Shown here: positions 43,321 to 53,434 of the stretch, piece after piece
Position numbering within the stretch: the stretch's first letter is position 1
Layout: each line of letters opens with the position of its first letter
Notes under the pieces: generated by a model
Told to the model about the DNA's origin: nothing
The model's database searches: none
The model's input: only the letters and a program-made list of their open reading frames with translations
Program-made: the position numbers and the translations under genes
Source of the DNA: CAJQQK01 sp963696075
GTDB taxonomy: Bacteria > Pseudomonadota > Alphaproteobacteria > Rhizobiales > Hyphomicrobiaceae
Assembly (NCBI GenBank): GCA_963696075.1
Contig: CAVOJD010000008.1
Span: 496,001 to 560,000 of the forward strand
Direction: 5' to 3'
DNA length: 64,000 bases

Positions 43321-46320
43321 TAATGCGCATCGTCCCAGTTGTCTGCGGCCGCCGCGTCCACTTTGAGCGGCACCGCGAGCTGGAGCACCGGCGCCGTTGC
43401 GCCTTCCATGACGTCGCGCACGACGTCGAGCGCGGCCTCGACCTTGTCGGACGGCGCCTCAAAGATCAGTTCATCGTGGACCTGCAGCAGCATCCGCACG
43501 TCTTGGAGACCGGCTTTGTCCAGCGCCTTCGGCATGCGGATCATGGCGCGCCGGATGATGTCGGCAGCCGAGCCCTGGATCGGCGCGTTGATCGCGGCGC
43601 GCTCATAGAACCCGCGCACCGATGGGTTCTTGGTGTTGATGTCGGGATAGTGGACCTTGCGCCCGAAGATCGTCTCGACGAAGCCGTTGTCCTTGGCGAA
43701 TTTCTTGGTCTTCTCCATGTAGTCCTTGATGCCGGGAAAGCGCTCGAAATAGGTCTTGATGTAGGCGCCGGCTTCCTCGCGCGGAATGCCGAGCTGGTTG
43801 GCGAGACCGAACGCCGAGATGCCGTAGATGATGCCGAAGTTGATGGCCTTCGCGCGCCGGCGCACCTCTGGCGGCATGCCGTCGATCGGCACATCGAACA
43901 TTTCCGATGCCGTCATCGCGTGAATGTCGAGCCCGTCGTCGAACGCCTTTCTGAGCTGCGGGATATCGGCGATGTGCGCCAGCACGCGCAGCTCGATCTG
44001 GCTGTAGTCGGCCGAGATCAGCTTGTTGCCCTTGTCCGCGATGAAGGCGGTGCGGATCTCGCGGCCTTCCTTGGTGCGGATCGGAATGTTCTGCAGGTTG
44101 GGATCGGTCGAGGCGAGCCGGCCGGTTGTCGTTGCCGCCAGCGAATAGCTGGTGTGGATGCGCCCGGTGTCGGGATGGAGGTGGCCGGGCAGCGCATCGG
44201 TATAGGTCGAGCGGAGCTTGGAGAGTTGCCGCCAGTGCAGCATGGTCTCGATCAGGCGCCGCGCATCGTCCGGCAGGTCCGGATTGGCGGCCAGTTCATC
44301 GAGCAGATTGGCCCGCGTTTCCCACTGCCCCGACTTCGTCTTCTTGCCGCCCGGCAGTTTCAGATGGTCGAACAGCAATTCGCCAAGCTGGCGCGGCGAG
44401 CCGAGGTTGAACTTCTGGCCGGCGAGTTCGTAGACCGTCGTCCTCGAGTTCGGCGGCGCGCTGCGCGAACGTGGCGGACAGACGCGCCAGAACCGATCGC
44501 TCGACACGAATGCCGGCATGCTCCATGTCGACGATCACCGGCACCAGCCGCCGCTCGAGCGTCTCGTAGACGGTGACCATGTGCTCGGCGGCCAGCCGCG
44601 CCTTGAGGATCATCCAGAGCCGCAGCGTCACGTCGGCGTCTTCGGCAGCGTAGTCCGCGGCCTTGTCGATCGGCACGCCCGCAAAGCTCTTGTCCGCGAG
44701 CTTTTTGCCCGGCGCGTGCGCAATCACCTGCTTGAACGAGATGCACGTATGGCCCAGATGGCGCTCTGCGAGATCGTCCATGCCATGCCCCCCACGCCCG
44801 CCATCAAGCGCATAGGACATCAGCATCGTGTCATCGAGGGGCGTCAGGTGAATGCCGTACCGCCTGAGGACCAGGATGTCGTACTTGAGGTTCTGCCCGA
44901 TCTTGAGGACGCTCGGGTTTTCGAGCAGCGGCTTCAACGCATCGAGCGCGGCGCGCAGGTCGAGTTGATCGGCCCCGCCGGTGTCGTCGAGCGCGAGGCC
45001 GCCCTCGTCGCTGACATGACCCACCGGCACGTAGCAGGCCCGGCCGGGCGCGGTGGCGAGCGAGAAGCCGACGAGATCGGCCTGCATGGCATTGAGGCTG
45101 GTGGTTTCGGTGTCGAACGCGACGTAGCGTTTTTCAAGCGCCTCATCGATCCAGCGTTGGAGGTCGCCAAGCGTCGTCACGGTCTCGTAAGCCGACCGGT
45201 CGAAGGCCGTCGCGCGGGCGAGGTTGGCGTTATGCGCCGCCACGGCGTGGGGCGTATGAAGGCCCGCATCGCCCGAACCGTTCGCACCGTTCGCCTTGCC
45301 GGTCGCGTCCCCGCCCCCGGTCTTGCTGAGTGTGGAGCCAACGCTCTGGGGCAGCTTGTCTGGCACGTCCGCACCAAGCGCTTCCGCGATGCGCCGTGTC
45401 AGCGTGCTGAATTCCATGGCTTGCAGAAAACCGAGCACCGTCTCCGGTTGCGGTGCGTGCACGGCGAGCTGCTCGGTCTGGATCGGCAGGGGAACGTCAT
45501 GCTTGAGCCGGACAAGTTCCCGCGAAATGCGCGCCTGATCCGCGAATTCGATGAGTTTTTCGCGCCGTTTCGGCTGTTTGATCTCGCCTGCCCTCTCGAG
45601 CAGCGCATCGAGGTCGCCATATTCCGTGATGAGCTGCGCCGCCGTCTTGACCCCGATGCCGGGCACGCCGGGAACATTGTCGACGGAATCGCCGGCCAGC
45701 GCCTGCACATCGACCACCCGCTCCGGGCCGACACCGAACTTCTCAACCACCTCGTCGGGCCCGAGGCGCCGGTTTTTCATTGTATCGAGCATTTCGATGC
45801 CCGGCCCGACAAGCTGCATCAGGTCCTTGTCGGATGACACGATGACAACGTCGCCACCGGCCTCTGCCACCTGCCGCGCGTAAGTCGCGATGATGTCGTC
45901 GGCCTCGAAGCCCTCCTCCTCGATGCACGCCACGCCGAACGCCTTCACGGCGTCGCGAATGAGCGGGAACTGCGGCACCAGTTCCTCCGGCGGTGGCGGC
46001 CGGTTGGCTTTGTACGCATCGTAGATATCGTTGCGGAACGTTTGCGAGCCGGCATCGAAGATGACCGCGAGGTGTGTGGGCTCCTCCGCCGCCTTGGTCT
46101 CCGCCATCAGCTTCCACAGCATGGCGCAAAACCCGTGCACCGCGCCCACCGGCAGCCCGTCGGATGGGCGCGTCAGCGGCGGCAATGCGTGGAACGCACG
46201 AAAGATGTAGCCTGACCCGTCGATAAGGTAGACCTTGCTGCCCTTGGCCACCGGCGCGGTTTCCCCGTCCGGCACCGATGTCTGGTTGGCGCGCCGCGCC
46301 TTGATCGGCTGTTCGTTCAT
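43320..46320 (-). CDS. polA: DNA polymerase I (single-base frameshift)
   Basis: Repair and Okazaki-fragment polymerase. Starting at ATG 46320, the 5'-3' exonuclease domain (YLIDGSGYIFRAFHALPP, EADDIIATYA, GVPGIGVKTA) is followed by a proofreading domain with the acidic FDTETTSLN. The polymerase domain has DYSQIELRVLAHI, RRRAKAINFGIIYG and QVHDELIFEAP. The frame breaks near residue 628. Removing one C from CC at 44435-44436 (+ strand) joins ...AAELEDD to VYELAGQKFNLGSP and gives 999 residues. An essential-type gene broken by one base suggests a sequence error, though a real mutation is possible. Element C follows its stop. Confidence 0.9.
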
Positions 46321-46484
46321 GGCAAGGACTATACCGGCCCCGCTTTCCCAGGTCAGCCGCTTTGCGCAACCTCTCCCGGCTCGAGATACGGCGCCGGCCG
46401 GGCCAAGGGCCAAAAAACGACCCATCCGGCCCGCACCCCGCTTGCCGCCGCGCCCGGTTTCGCGTAATAACGCGCTCTGGCTCA

Positions 46485-46561
46485 GCGCCCGTAGCTCAGC
46501 TGGATAGAGTACTAGATTCCGATTCTAGGGGTCAGAGGTTCGAATCCTCTCGGGCGCGCCA
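46485..46561 (+). tRNA. tRNA-Arg (anticodon CCG)
   Basis: A 77-base cloverleaf: acceptor GCGCCCG pairs with CGGGCGC, D-arm GCTC/GAGT type, anticodon stem CTAGA/TCTAG around TTCCGAT (anticodon CCG, reads CGG), T-arm AGAGG-TTCGAAT-CCTCT, and an encoded CCA at the 3' end. No integrase or duplicated 3' end is nearby, so it is not serving as an attachment site in this window. Confidence 0.95.
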
Positions 46562-46618
46562 AATAAAGCTAACGAAATCAAAGCAATATGATCTTGCGGA
46601 CGTCCGTTTCGGCGCATT

Positions 46619-47545
46619 TCAGGCGTTGATGGAACCGCGCCTGGTTCTTGGATCGAGCGCATCGTGCAGCGGATCTGCGATGAGGTTGATCGAAAGCGCG
46701 AGGCCGAACAGCGTCAGCGCTGGAAACAGCACGATCCACCACTCACCCGAAAACAGATATTGCTGCCCGAACCGGATCAGCGTGCCGAGGGAGGGTTGCG
46801 TCGGCGAGACCCCGACCCCGAGAAACGACAGCGTCGCCTCGGCGACGATCGCGGAAGAGAGCCCCAGGGTCGCGATCACGACGATGGGGCCGGAGGCGCT
46901 GGGCAGAATATGCGCCGTCATGATCCGCCACGGGCTGGCACCGATCACCCGGGCGGCGTCGACGTAGGCCTTGTGGCGCTCAACGGCGACGATCCCGCGC
47001 ACCGTCCGGGCATACGTGACCCACTGCGAAAGCCCGATCGCCAGGATCAAGACCCAGAGTGCTGCCGTTTCGCGCTGGTCTGGCGCAATGAACCCGCGCG
47101 TAACGCCATAGATCAGCAGCGCTGTCAGGATTGATGGAACAGCGAGCTGGACGTCGGCAAAACGCATGATGATGGCATCGAGCCAACCGCCGTAATACCC
47201 CGAGATGAGCCCGAGGCTCACACCGATCAGGGCCGCGAGACAGACCGCGCTGAAGCCGACGAACAGCGACGTCCGGGCGCCGTGGAGCAACGCCGCGAGC
47301 ACATCGCGCCCCTGATCATCCGCGCCGAGCCAAAACATGTGTCCGGTTGCCGGGTTCCGCGTTACGGGCGGCGTGAAGCCGTCGGCAAGATTGAGGGCCC
47401 CGGAATGAAAGGGATCGACCGGCGCAATCCACGGCGCGGCAAGGATCACGATCACGATGAGACCGAAAAAGGCGGCGGCCAGTGTGAGCAGCGGGCTGGC
47501 CCGAAAATGCTGCCGGAGCCGGTGATCTGGCGTCGGTGATCTCAT
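46619..47545 (-). CDS. ABC transporter permease, DppC/OppC type
   Basis: Inner-membrane permease of a peptide/nickel/glycoside-type ABC importer, 308 residues. It has the DppC N-terminal helix and WLGADDQGRDVLAALLHGAR, LIGVSLGLISGYYGGWLDAI, and the EAA loop in YVDAARVIGASPWRIMTAHI, typical of this permease. Start: ATG 47545 overlaps the upstream permease stop (ATGA), so the two are translationally coupled. It ends just before the tRNA gene; no ATPase or binding-protein gene follows. Confidence 0.9.
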   Translation of the reverse strand: MRSPTPDHRLRQHFRASPLLTLAAAFFGLIVIVILAAPWIAPVDPFHSGALNLADGFTPPVTRNPATGHMFWLGADDQGRDVLAALLHGARTSLFVGFSAVCLAALIGVSLGLISGYYGGWLDAIIMRFADVQLAVPSILTALLIYGVTRGFIAPDQRETAALWVLILAIGLSQWVTYARTVRGIVAVERHKAYVDAARVIGASPWRIMTAHILPSASGPIVVIATLGLSSAIVAEATLSFLGVGVSPTQPSLGTLIRFGQQYLFSGEWWIVLFPALTLFGLALSINLIADPLHDALDPRTRRGSINA

Positions 47546-48522
47546 GGCCTGACGGGTGCCGGATCGCGCAGGCGCGGATCGACGAGATAACACAGGATGT
47601 CGACGATCAGGTTGAGCGTGACGAACACGACGGCAATCACGATCAGATTGGCTGCCAGAACCGGCACATCGACAAACTGGATCGACTCGATGAGGAGAAG
47701 GCCCATCCCGGGCCACTGAAAGACGCTCTCGGTGACGATCGAAAAGGCGATGATCACGCCAACCTGCAGCCCGCACAGGTTGATGACGGGCACCAGCGTG
47801 TTGGCAAATGCATGGCCGAAAGTGACGCTCCGGCGCGGCAGTCCGCGGGCATGCGCTGAGCGGATGTAGTCGCTCGCAAGCGCGCGGCGCATCTCCACCC
47901 GCACCAGCCGCATAATCAGCGTCAGTTGGCAAAGGCTGAGCGCAATCGTCGGAAGGATGAGCGACTTGAGGCCGCTCGTTGTGAGAAGGCCAGTGCTCCA
48001 CCAGCCAAGCGCGACGACCTCGCCGCGCCCGAATGCTGGCAACCAGTTTAGTTCAACGGAGAATAACCAGATCAGGAGGATGCCGATGAGAAAGGTCGGC
48101 AGCGAGATGCTGACCAACGTGACGGCCATCATCACATTCGTTGCCAGGCCATCCCGCCGCAGTGCCGCATGGATGCCAAGATATATTCCGCCAGCGACCG
48201 CGATAAGGCTGGCGGCAAACGCGAGTTCCAAGGTTGCCGGCAGCCGCTCTGAAATGATGTCCTTGACCGGGCGGCCCTGGCGATAGGAGATGCCGAACTC
48301 GCCCCGCAACGCGTTGGCAACAAAGCGCCCGTATTGAACATAGACGGGATCGCCAAGGCCCAGGCTTTTGACGAGTTCGATGCGCTCGGCCTCGGTCGCT
48401 TCCTGGCCAAGCAGGCTTTCGACGGGATCACCAGCATAACGCGAAACGCCAAAGGCAATCAGCCCGACCGCAAGCAGGACCGCGATCGACTGGAGGATAC
48501 GTCGCAACACGTAGGCGAGCAT
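47542..48522 (-). CDS. ABC transporter permease, DppB/OppB type
   Basis: Partner permease of 326 residues. The DppB N-terminus (MLAYVLRRILQSIAVLLAVG) is followed by LGLGDPVYVQYGRFVANALR, GEFGISYRQGRPVKDII, and an EAA loop (YIRSAHARGLPRRSVTFGHA). The ATG at 48522 has GGAAAGG upstream and starts at the conserved transmembrane helix; the frame also runs to a GTG at 48573. Together with the DppC gene it would form the membrane channel. Binding protein and ATPases must be encoded elsewhere or have been lost. Confidence 0.9.
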   Translation of the reverse strand: MLAYVLRRILQSIAVLLAVGLIAFGVSRYAGDPVESLLGQEATEAERIELVKSLGLGDPVYVQYGRFVANALRGEFGISYRQGRPVKDIISERLPATLELAFAASLIAVAGGIYLGIHAALRRDGLATNVMMAVTLVSISLPTFLIGILLIWLFSVELNWLPAFGRGEVVALGWWSTGLLTTSGLKSLILPTIALSLCQLTLIMRLVRVEMRRALASDYIRSAHARGLPRRSVTFGHAFANTLVPVINLCGLQVGVIIAFSIVTESVFQWPGMGLLLIESIQFVDVPVLAANLIVIAVVFVTLNLIVDILCYLVDPRLRDPAPVRP

Positions 48523-48592
48523 CAAGGCCTTTCCGGGCAATGGCAGCGCGAAGGCCGAGACCGGTTGTGTCACGCACCGCCGGTTTGCGCCA

Positions 48593-49384
48593 TCACATAG
48601 TCTCCGCCATCACATAGTCATAGAGCTTCTGATCCTCGGCGAAGTATTGCAGGACGCGCGCTCTCTCGTCGGCGTTCAATTCTTCGCGAAGCTTGGACCG
48701 TGATTTGCCCTTGTTCTTGTGTTCGAGTTTGATTTCGCCGATCCCGAGGTCGTTGGCGACCGTGTCGAGGAAGGCGCCGAGATTGGCCACCGTGCCAACC
48801 CGAATATCGCGGTCCTCGATGACGGCCCGCGCGGCCTCGAAACTTGCCTTCGGCGAGAAGTAGCGCACCTGTGGGTCTTGCCAGTTCTTGGCGCTCCGCC
48901 GTTCCAGCATCTCCAGGTACGCCATCGGCGTCGACGGGACGTCGCCATTGTCGTCGAGCAGAGGGTGTTTGGTCTTGTTGCCGAGCAGCGTTGGCAACTG
49001 GTCGCGCCGATAATGGTAATAGGACAGGAACCGGTCGACGGGATCGCGCACCACCGTGATGTAGCGCGGCCGGCGCCCGGTATCCGGTTCTTCGCCGATC
49101 CGAAAGTGTCCCCACAGAAACCGCGCCGACCCGATATCCTTTGGCGACGTGCGCGCGCTCAGAAGATAGTGCCGCCCCGTGACGTGTCCGGCGACCTTGA
49201 GCATGAACTCGTGGGCGAGAACCCCGAGTTCGGCTGCGCGCGACGACCGTGGGTTTTCGATCTTCTGCATCCGCAGCCGGTGGCACCGCTCCGCGCCGAG
49301 CGTATCGACGATCGAATCTCCGACTGACGACCCGGCTGTCTTCGGAATATGTGGGAAGACCAGGACATGCTTCGAAAAATCCAT
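48593..49384 (-). CDS. Sulfotransferase family 2-type protein
   Basis: A 263-residue PAPS-dependent sulfotransferase-like enzyme. The 5'-phosphosulfate loop is HIPKTAGSSVGDSIVDTLG and the 3'-phosphate motif is VVRDPVDRFLSYYHYRR. This is the carbohydrate (heparan/dermatan-like) group, so its acceptor is likely a sugar in the cell surface or a secreted glycan. The start at 49384 (MDFSKHVLVFPHIPKT) sits right before the first motif; the frame extends to 49414. It lies between the ABC permease pair and the amidoligase-like cluster and may belong to neither. Confidence 0.85.
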   Translation of the reverse strand: MDFSKHVLVFPHIPKTAGSSVGDSIVDTLGAERCHRLRMQKIENPRSSRAAELGVLAHEFMLKVAGHVTGRHYLLSARTSPKDIGSARFLWGHFRIGEEPDTGRRPRYITVVRDPVDRFLSYYHYRRDQLPTLLGNKTKHPLLDDNGDVPSTPMAYLEMLERRSAKNWQDPQVRYFSPKASFEAARAVIEDRDIRVGTVANLGAFLDTVANDLGIGEIKLEHKNKGKSRSKLREELNADERARVLQYFAEDQKLYDYVMAETM

Positions 49385-49614
49385 CGCGCGCCGATCTCCT
49401 CGCTTTCGACACAATAACTGTTCGGGGAATCCGAATCACGCGCAATCGTGCCGTGTTTTGCCGGACAATGCCACCGGCTCGACGCAGCCGCCTGAGACAA
49501 CGAAGATAATTTCCTCACCTGGATGCGCATCGCGGCCTGATGGAGCGGGGTGATAGGAGACCTTCAGGTGCTGTGCCGATCAGCGCTGGATCATGTGCGC
49601 ACGCACACTGATCA

Positions 49615-50484
49615 TCACGCCGCATCCGGTGCCACGTCGACCGAGACCTCGACGGTATGCGCCCCGCCACCGAGCAGGACACCGCTGATCGGCGACACGT
49701 CATCGTAGTCCCGCCCATAGGCGATCGTGACGTGTTCGCCGTGGGGTATGACGTTGTTCGTTGGATCGAAATCGACCCAGCCAAAATCCGGCGCCCACAC
49801 CGACACCCACGCATGCGATGCATCCGCCCCCTGCAGGCGCGGCTGGCCGGGCGGGGGATGGGTGAGAATATAGCCGCTGACATAGCGCGCCGGCAGGCCG
49901 AGCGATCGCAGGGCTGAAATCATCAAGTGCGCAAAGTCCTGGCACACCCCGCGCCGGGCCTCGAACACCGTTTCGACGGGTGTCGAAACGTCCGTCGCGG
50001 ATGGGTCGAACGTGAATTCTTCGAACACCCGCTGCATCAAGGCGTGCGCACCCACCAGGATCGGGGTCCCGTCGGGAAACGACCCGGCGGCATAATCCCT
50101 GAGCGCCGCGAGCCGGCGGCCATGCCGCGAGCCGGCCGTATATTGGAGCACGCTTTTGTCCGCGATCGCGCCGTCGCGCAGATCTTGCCAGTTCGCGGAT
50201 TCCCCGAGGCTGTCTGGTGCTGGCGCCTTTTGTTCGACGGTCAGCTGCGTCGTTGCATCGACGACAAGCTCCTTGTGATCCTTCTCGATCGTCATGATCC
50301 GGAAAGGGTTGCCGAAATAGTCCGTCCCTTCCTTGATCCGCGCCGACATCGGGTTCGACGTGATCAGATGACTATGCACGGTCTGGAAGGGGGTGGCGCA
50401 GGGGCTCAGGTGCAGCAGGTGATACGACTGGTGCACCATTGCCGAGTACCGGTAGGTCGTTTTGTGGTTGACCGTGTAGCGCAT
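49615..50484 (-). CDS. Transglutaminase-family protein (with N-terminal bacterial domain)
   Basis: A 289-residue papain-like enzyme of the bacterial transglutaminase type. An N-terminal beta domain (TYRYSAMVHQSYHLLHLSP) is followed by the catalytic core: Cys181 in RRGVCQDFAHL, His in DASHAWVSVWAP, and Asp in WVDFDPTNN. These proteins act as proteases/amidases or transamidases. It is the last gene of the cluster, 8 bp after the fused ATP-grasp/alpha-E gene, and would cut or cross-link an amide made by that system. Confidence 0.93.
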   Translation of the reverse strand: MRYTVNHKTTYRYSAMVHQSYHLLHLSPCATPFQTVHSHLITSNPMSARIKEGTDYFGNPFRIMTIEKDHKELVVDATTQLTVEQKAPAPDSLGESANWQDLRDGAIADKSVLQYTAGSRHGRRLAALRDYAAGSFPDGTPILVGAHALMQRVFEEFTFDPSATDVSTPVETVFEARRGVCQDFAHLMISALRSLGLPARYVSGYILTHPPPGQPRLQGADASHAWVSVWAPDFGWVDFDPTNNVIPHGEHVTIAYGRDYDDVSPISGVLLGGGAHTVEVSVDVAPDAA

Positions 50485-50492
50485 CGATTGGC

Positions 50493-53237
50493 CTAGGGCG
50501 TCAGGCGCGTGTGGACGCGCTGCGGTTGCTCTTCGGTCAGACTGAAATAGCGCCTTGAGATGACATCGGACAAGCCTGGCAGCCCGCTGATGAGTTCATC
50601 CAGGAGCGACCTGAGCGATGATCGCTCGCCGGCGCTGTCCGTCGTGCGCAGCTCATCCATGTCGGCAAGCCGGACGTGCGTGAGCATTTCCAGCGCCAGG
50701 CGTTGCTCCGGCGTCCGCACCGCATCCTGTGACGACTTGGGCAGTTCGGTGAGGTGTTGATCGATCACCGCAAGCTGGAAGGCGATGCTGCGCGGGTTCG
50801 TCTCGTCGACAAGCAGCAGATCCAAGACCAGCGGGAATACCGGCGCGAACCGGTACCGCGCCCGGTATGTCATGAAGGAATCCGCCGTCTCGAGAAGAAA
50901 CGCGAGCCGGTCCGTTTCGGCCTCGTCGTCGCCCGCGATCAACAGGCGGCCCTGCAACTCGGCGAGTTGGTAGGCCCGCTCGATCCGCCGCCCGATGTCC
51001 ATGAAGCGCCAGCCGAAATTGCGCGTCATATTTTCATGCATGAGACCGTTGAACGCGGCCAGCTCGGCAATGCATTGATCAAGACGGTCCGCAATCTCGA
51101 GCGCCGGCTCCGTCGCAAGTGTCCCGCGCCGCCCGTTGATATTGAGCGAGCTGAGCAGACGCCAAGCATCGAGCGACAACCGGTCTCGGCTCTGCCGCGC
51201 GACCCGCCGGATATTTTGAAACGTGGTGCGAATACCGTACGGATTGCCGGTCTCTGAAAACAGCGACTCGATCTGAGCCTCAAGCGTTTCCGGCTCGCCC
51301 GATCGCTCCGGAGCACCCGATTCCTGTCGCCCTTTGGCGACGATAATATCGATTGCCGAGGCCGCCGCCTCGCCCCGCCGGATCGGACGAAGATCCTCGT
51401 CGCCGCGGCTCAGCGAATTGCGCATGACACGAAGCGTCCAGTCGGCCCGCTCCACGTAGCGCCCAAGCCAGAACATGTTGTCCGCCACCCGGCTCGGAAG
51501 CCGGCTGCCGAGGCGCTGCACCTGGGTCTCGTCTTCGGATATGCGCCACCGGCTGTAATGCGGCCCCTGCAATTCCTTCGACGCAATCCAAACGTCACGC
51601 GATTCAGCCGATTCCGCCGTCAAGCCGACCGCAGCCACCGTGTCCACCGTCAGCGCCAGCCCGCCGGGCATCACCTTGTAGCCGTCCTCGGCCGCGGCAA
51701 CGAACACGCGCAGCGCGTAGGGTTTGGCAACGATACCATCGCTCGACCACGACGGCGCCGTCGCGAACGTCGACGGCGTCTCTGCAACATAGCGCGAACC
51801 GTTGAGTTCGATATCGCTCAACAGTTTCTGGCGCGCCGGCCCATCAAGTTCGCTGAGCTTGCGGCCCGGCTCGGCATGTCCCGGCCGCGCCGTCGGCTCC
51901 GATGCGGCGCGGAGCAGATAGGCATCCGGGTTGGCAAGCACGTCCTGCCGGCTCTTGGTGTCACCGAGCCAAAGCCGCGGTGAATCGGGCAGCAACAGGT
52001 CCTGGCCGAGCAGCCGCTGAGCGATGCCCGGCAGGAAGCCGGCAAGGCCGCGGTTTTCGATGACAGCACTGCCAAGCGCATTCGCCATCAGGTGCGGATT
52101 GGCGCGCACGGCCTGGACGAGGCCGGCCGGCCCGTCAAAGCCGTTCGGGTTGAGTTCGAGCGGATCCGTATTGGCCGCTTCGACGGCGCGGACGAGAAGG
52201 TCGATCTGCTGCAGCCCCGCCAGTGTCTTGTGGAAGACTTTCTCGTTGGCAACCCGCAGGTCACTTCCCTGCAGCAGCAGGTAGCCGAGATAGCGCGCCA
52301 TATAGGCATGGCTGAGATACGTCTCGTGATCGGGATCGGGCGCCAGGATTGCGATCGACGGCGCATCGAGGCCGGTGCGGCGGGCGAGTTCGTAGGCGAG
52401 ATCCTGGTAGAACGTCGAGATCCGGACCACATTGCAGGCGCGGAACAGATCGGCATTGACGTCCGCCACGACGACGCGGTTGGCGAGTGCATAGCCATGT
52501 CCGGCGATCGTCTCGGCGTGCGTATCGAGGATCCGCCACTGCCCGCTCGCGTCGCGCGCGCAATCAATGGCCATGAACATGATCTGGTCGTCGCTCTGCA
52601 GTCCGTGCATCGGGCGCAGAAACGCCGGGTCGTCAAACACCAGTTGCGGCGGCAGCAGGCGTTGATTCAACAGGTCTTGCTTGCCGTAGAGATCTGCCAG
52701 GATCGCGTTGTTGAGCGTCGCGCGCTGGACGGCGGCCGCCTCGATCTGGCGCCATTCCGCTTCCGCGATGATCAGCGGGATGAGATCCAGCCGCCACGGC
52801 TGTTCGATATTGTTGGGGTCAGAGAAACTGTCGAGGGTCAGCCCGTTTTCGACAATCCGCCGCTGCAACCGCTCGAACCGGGCGCCCGAGCCGGCAAGCC
52901 CGGCCCGCTGAATGAAGCCGGCCACCGGCTCATATTGCGGGCGGACCGTCCCGTCGGCCGCCATCATTTCATCGTATGTGCCCGGCGTCAGCGACTCGAA
53001 GTAGCTGGTCGGCGCCGCAACTCTTGCGGCCGCCGCTCTCGCGGATTTTGCGTTGGCGTCCAAATTGAAGTCACTTTCATAGTGTCTCGCGTCAGGCATC
53101 GCTTGACCACGAAACGCATCGCCACCGGCAGATCTTGGCCTTGAGAATAGCCCGGCCAAGCGCTTCAAAAACGACTGGAACACGGCATTTCGTCCAGCCT
53201 CGGCCTGAGTGCGTGTGCGTCGTAAGTCCGCAGGCAT
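50493..53237 (-). CDS. Fused circularly permuted ATP-grasp + alpha-E protein; ATP-grasp motifs degenerate
   Basis: A 914-residue fusion. The ATP-grasp part (about residues 75-550) shares QRATLNNAILADLYG and the LANR region with the stand-alone copy at 57.8 kb. The catalytic stretches differ. LEDNARTPSG of the active copy reads LDTHAETIAG here, the VKPVGASGGYG loop has no match, and QGGGTKDTW is AESAESRDVW. ATP use is therefore doubtful. The alpha-E (DUF403) part (about residues 600-900) starts ADNMFWLGRYVERADWTLRV. The ATG at 53237 is taken; ATG 53099 is possible, and no Shine-Dalgarno decides. About 200 bp separates it from the gene upstream, so it may have its own promoter. Confidence 0.88.
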   Translation of the reverse strand: MPADLRRTRTQAEAGRNAVFQSFLKRLAGLFSRPRSAGGDAFRGQAMPDARHYESDFNLDANAKSARAAAARVAAPTSYFESLTPGTYDEMMAADGTVRPQYEPVAGFIQRAGLAGSGARFERLQRRIVENGLTLDSFSDPNNIEQPWRLDLIPLIIAEAEWRQIEAAAVQRATLNNAILADLYGKQDLLNQRLLPPQLVFDDPAFLRPMHGLQSDDQIMFMAIDCARDASGQWRILDTHAETIAGHGYALANRVVVADVNADLFRACNVVRISTFYQDLAYELARRTGLDAPSIAILAPDPDHETYLSHAYMARYLGYLLLQGSDLRVANEKVFHKTLAGLQQIDLLVRAVEAANTDPLELNPNGFDGPAGLVQAVRANPHLMANALGSAVIENRGLAGFLPGIAQRLLGQDLLLPDSPRLWLGDTKSRQDVLANPDAYLLRAASEPTARPGHAEPGRKLSELDGPARQKLLSDIELNGSRYVAETPSTFATAPSWSSDGIVAKPYALRVFVAAAEDGYKVMPGGLALTVDTVAAVGLTAESAESRDVWIASKELQGPHYSRWRISEDETQVQRLGSRLPSRVADNMFWLGRYVERADWTLRVMRNSLSRGDEDLRPIRRGEAAASAIDIIVAKGRQESGAPERSGEPETLEAQIESLFSETGNPYGIRTTFQNIRRVARQSRDRLSLDAWRLLSSLNINGRRGTLATEPALEIADRLDQCIAELAAFNGLMHENMTRNFGWRFMDIGRRIERAYQLAELQGRLLIAGDDEAETDRLAFLLETADSFMTYRARYRFAPVFPLVLDLLLVDETNPRSIAFQLAVIDQHLTELPKSSQDAVRTPEQRLALEMLTHVRLADMDELRTTDSAGERSSLRSLLDELISGLPGLSDVISRRYFSLTEEQPQRVHTRLTP

Positions 53238-53434
53238 TGAGAGGCAGTCGCGATGACGAGGCCGCCTCTTATAAGAAATAACTGATCCCGTGTCTGTAAC
53301 CGCGCCATGACATTATCGCTGCAAAAAAATTGCGAAATCACTAGGATTATCGGTTGTTTTCGCAGTTTTCGGCATTTCAAACGAGGTTCGTGCAACACTG
53401 TGGTCGTTGTGCACGCTCGGGCGGCGACGCCGGG

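Noticed and set aside
44296..44519. Programmed frameshift in polA
   Set aside because: No slippery heptamer (X XXY YYZ) or downstream pseudoknot is evident; a single extra base explains the join more simply, and programmed shifting is not known for this gene.
44518..45837. Long + strand open frame antisense to polA
   Set aside because: No recognisable domain; the opposite strand carries all the DNA polymerase I exonuclease and proofreading motifs.
46485..46561. tRNA-Arg as an integration site for a genomic island
   Set aside because: There is no integrase gene, no second copy of the tRNA 3' end, and the flanking genes are ordinary chromosomal types.
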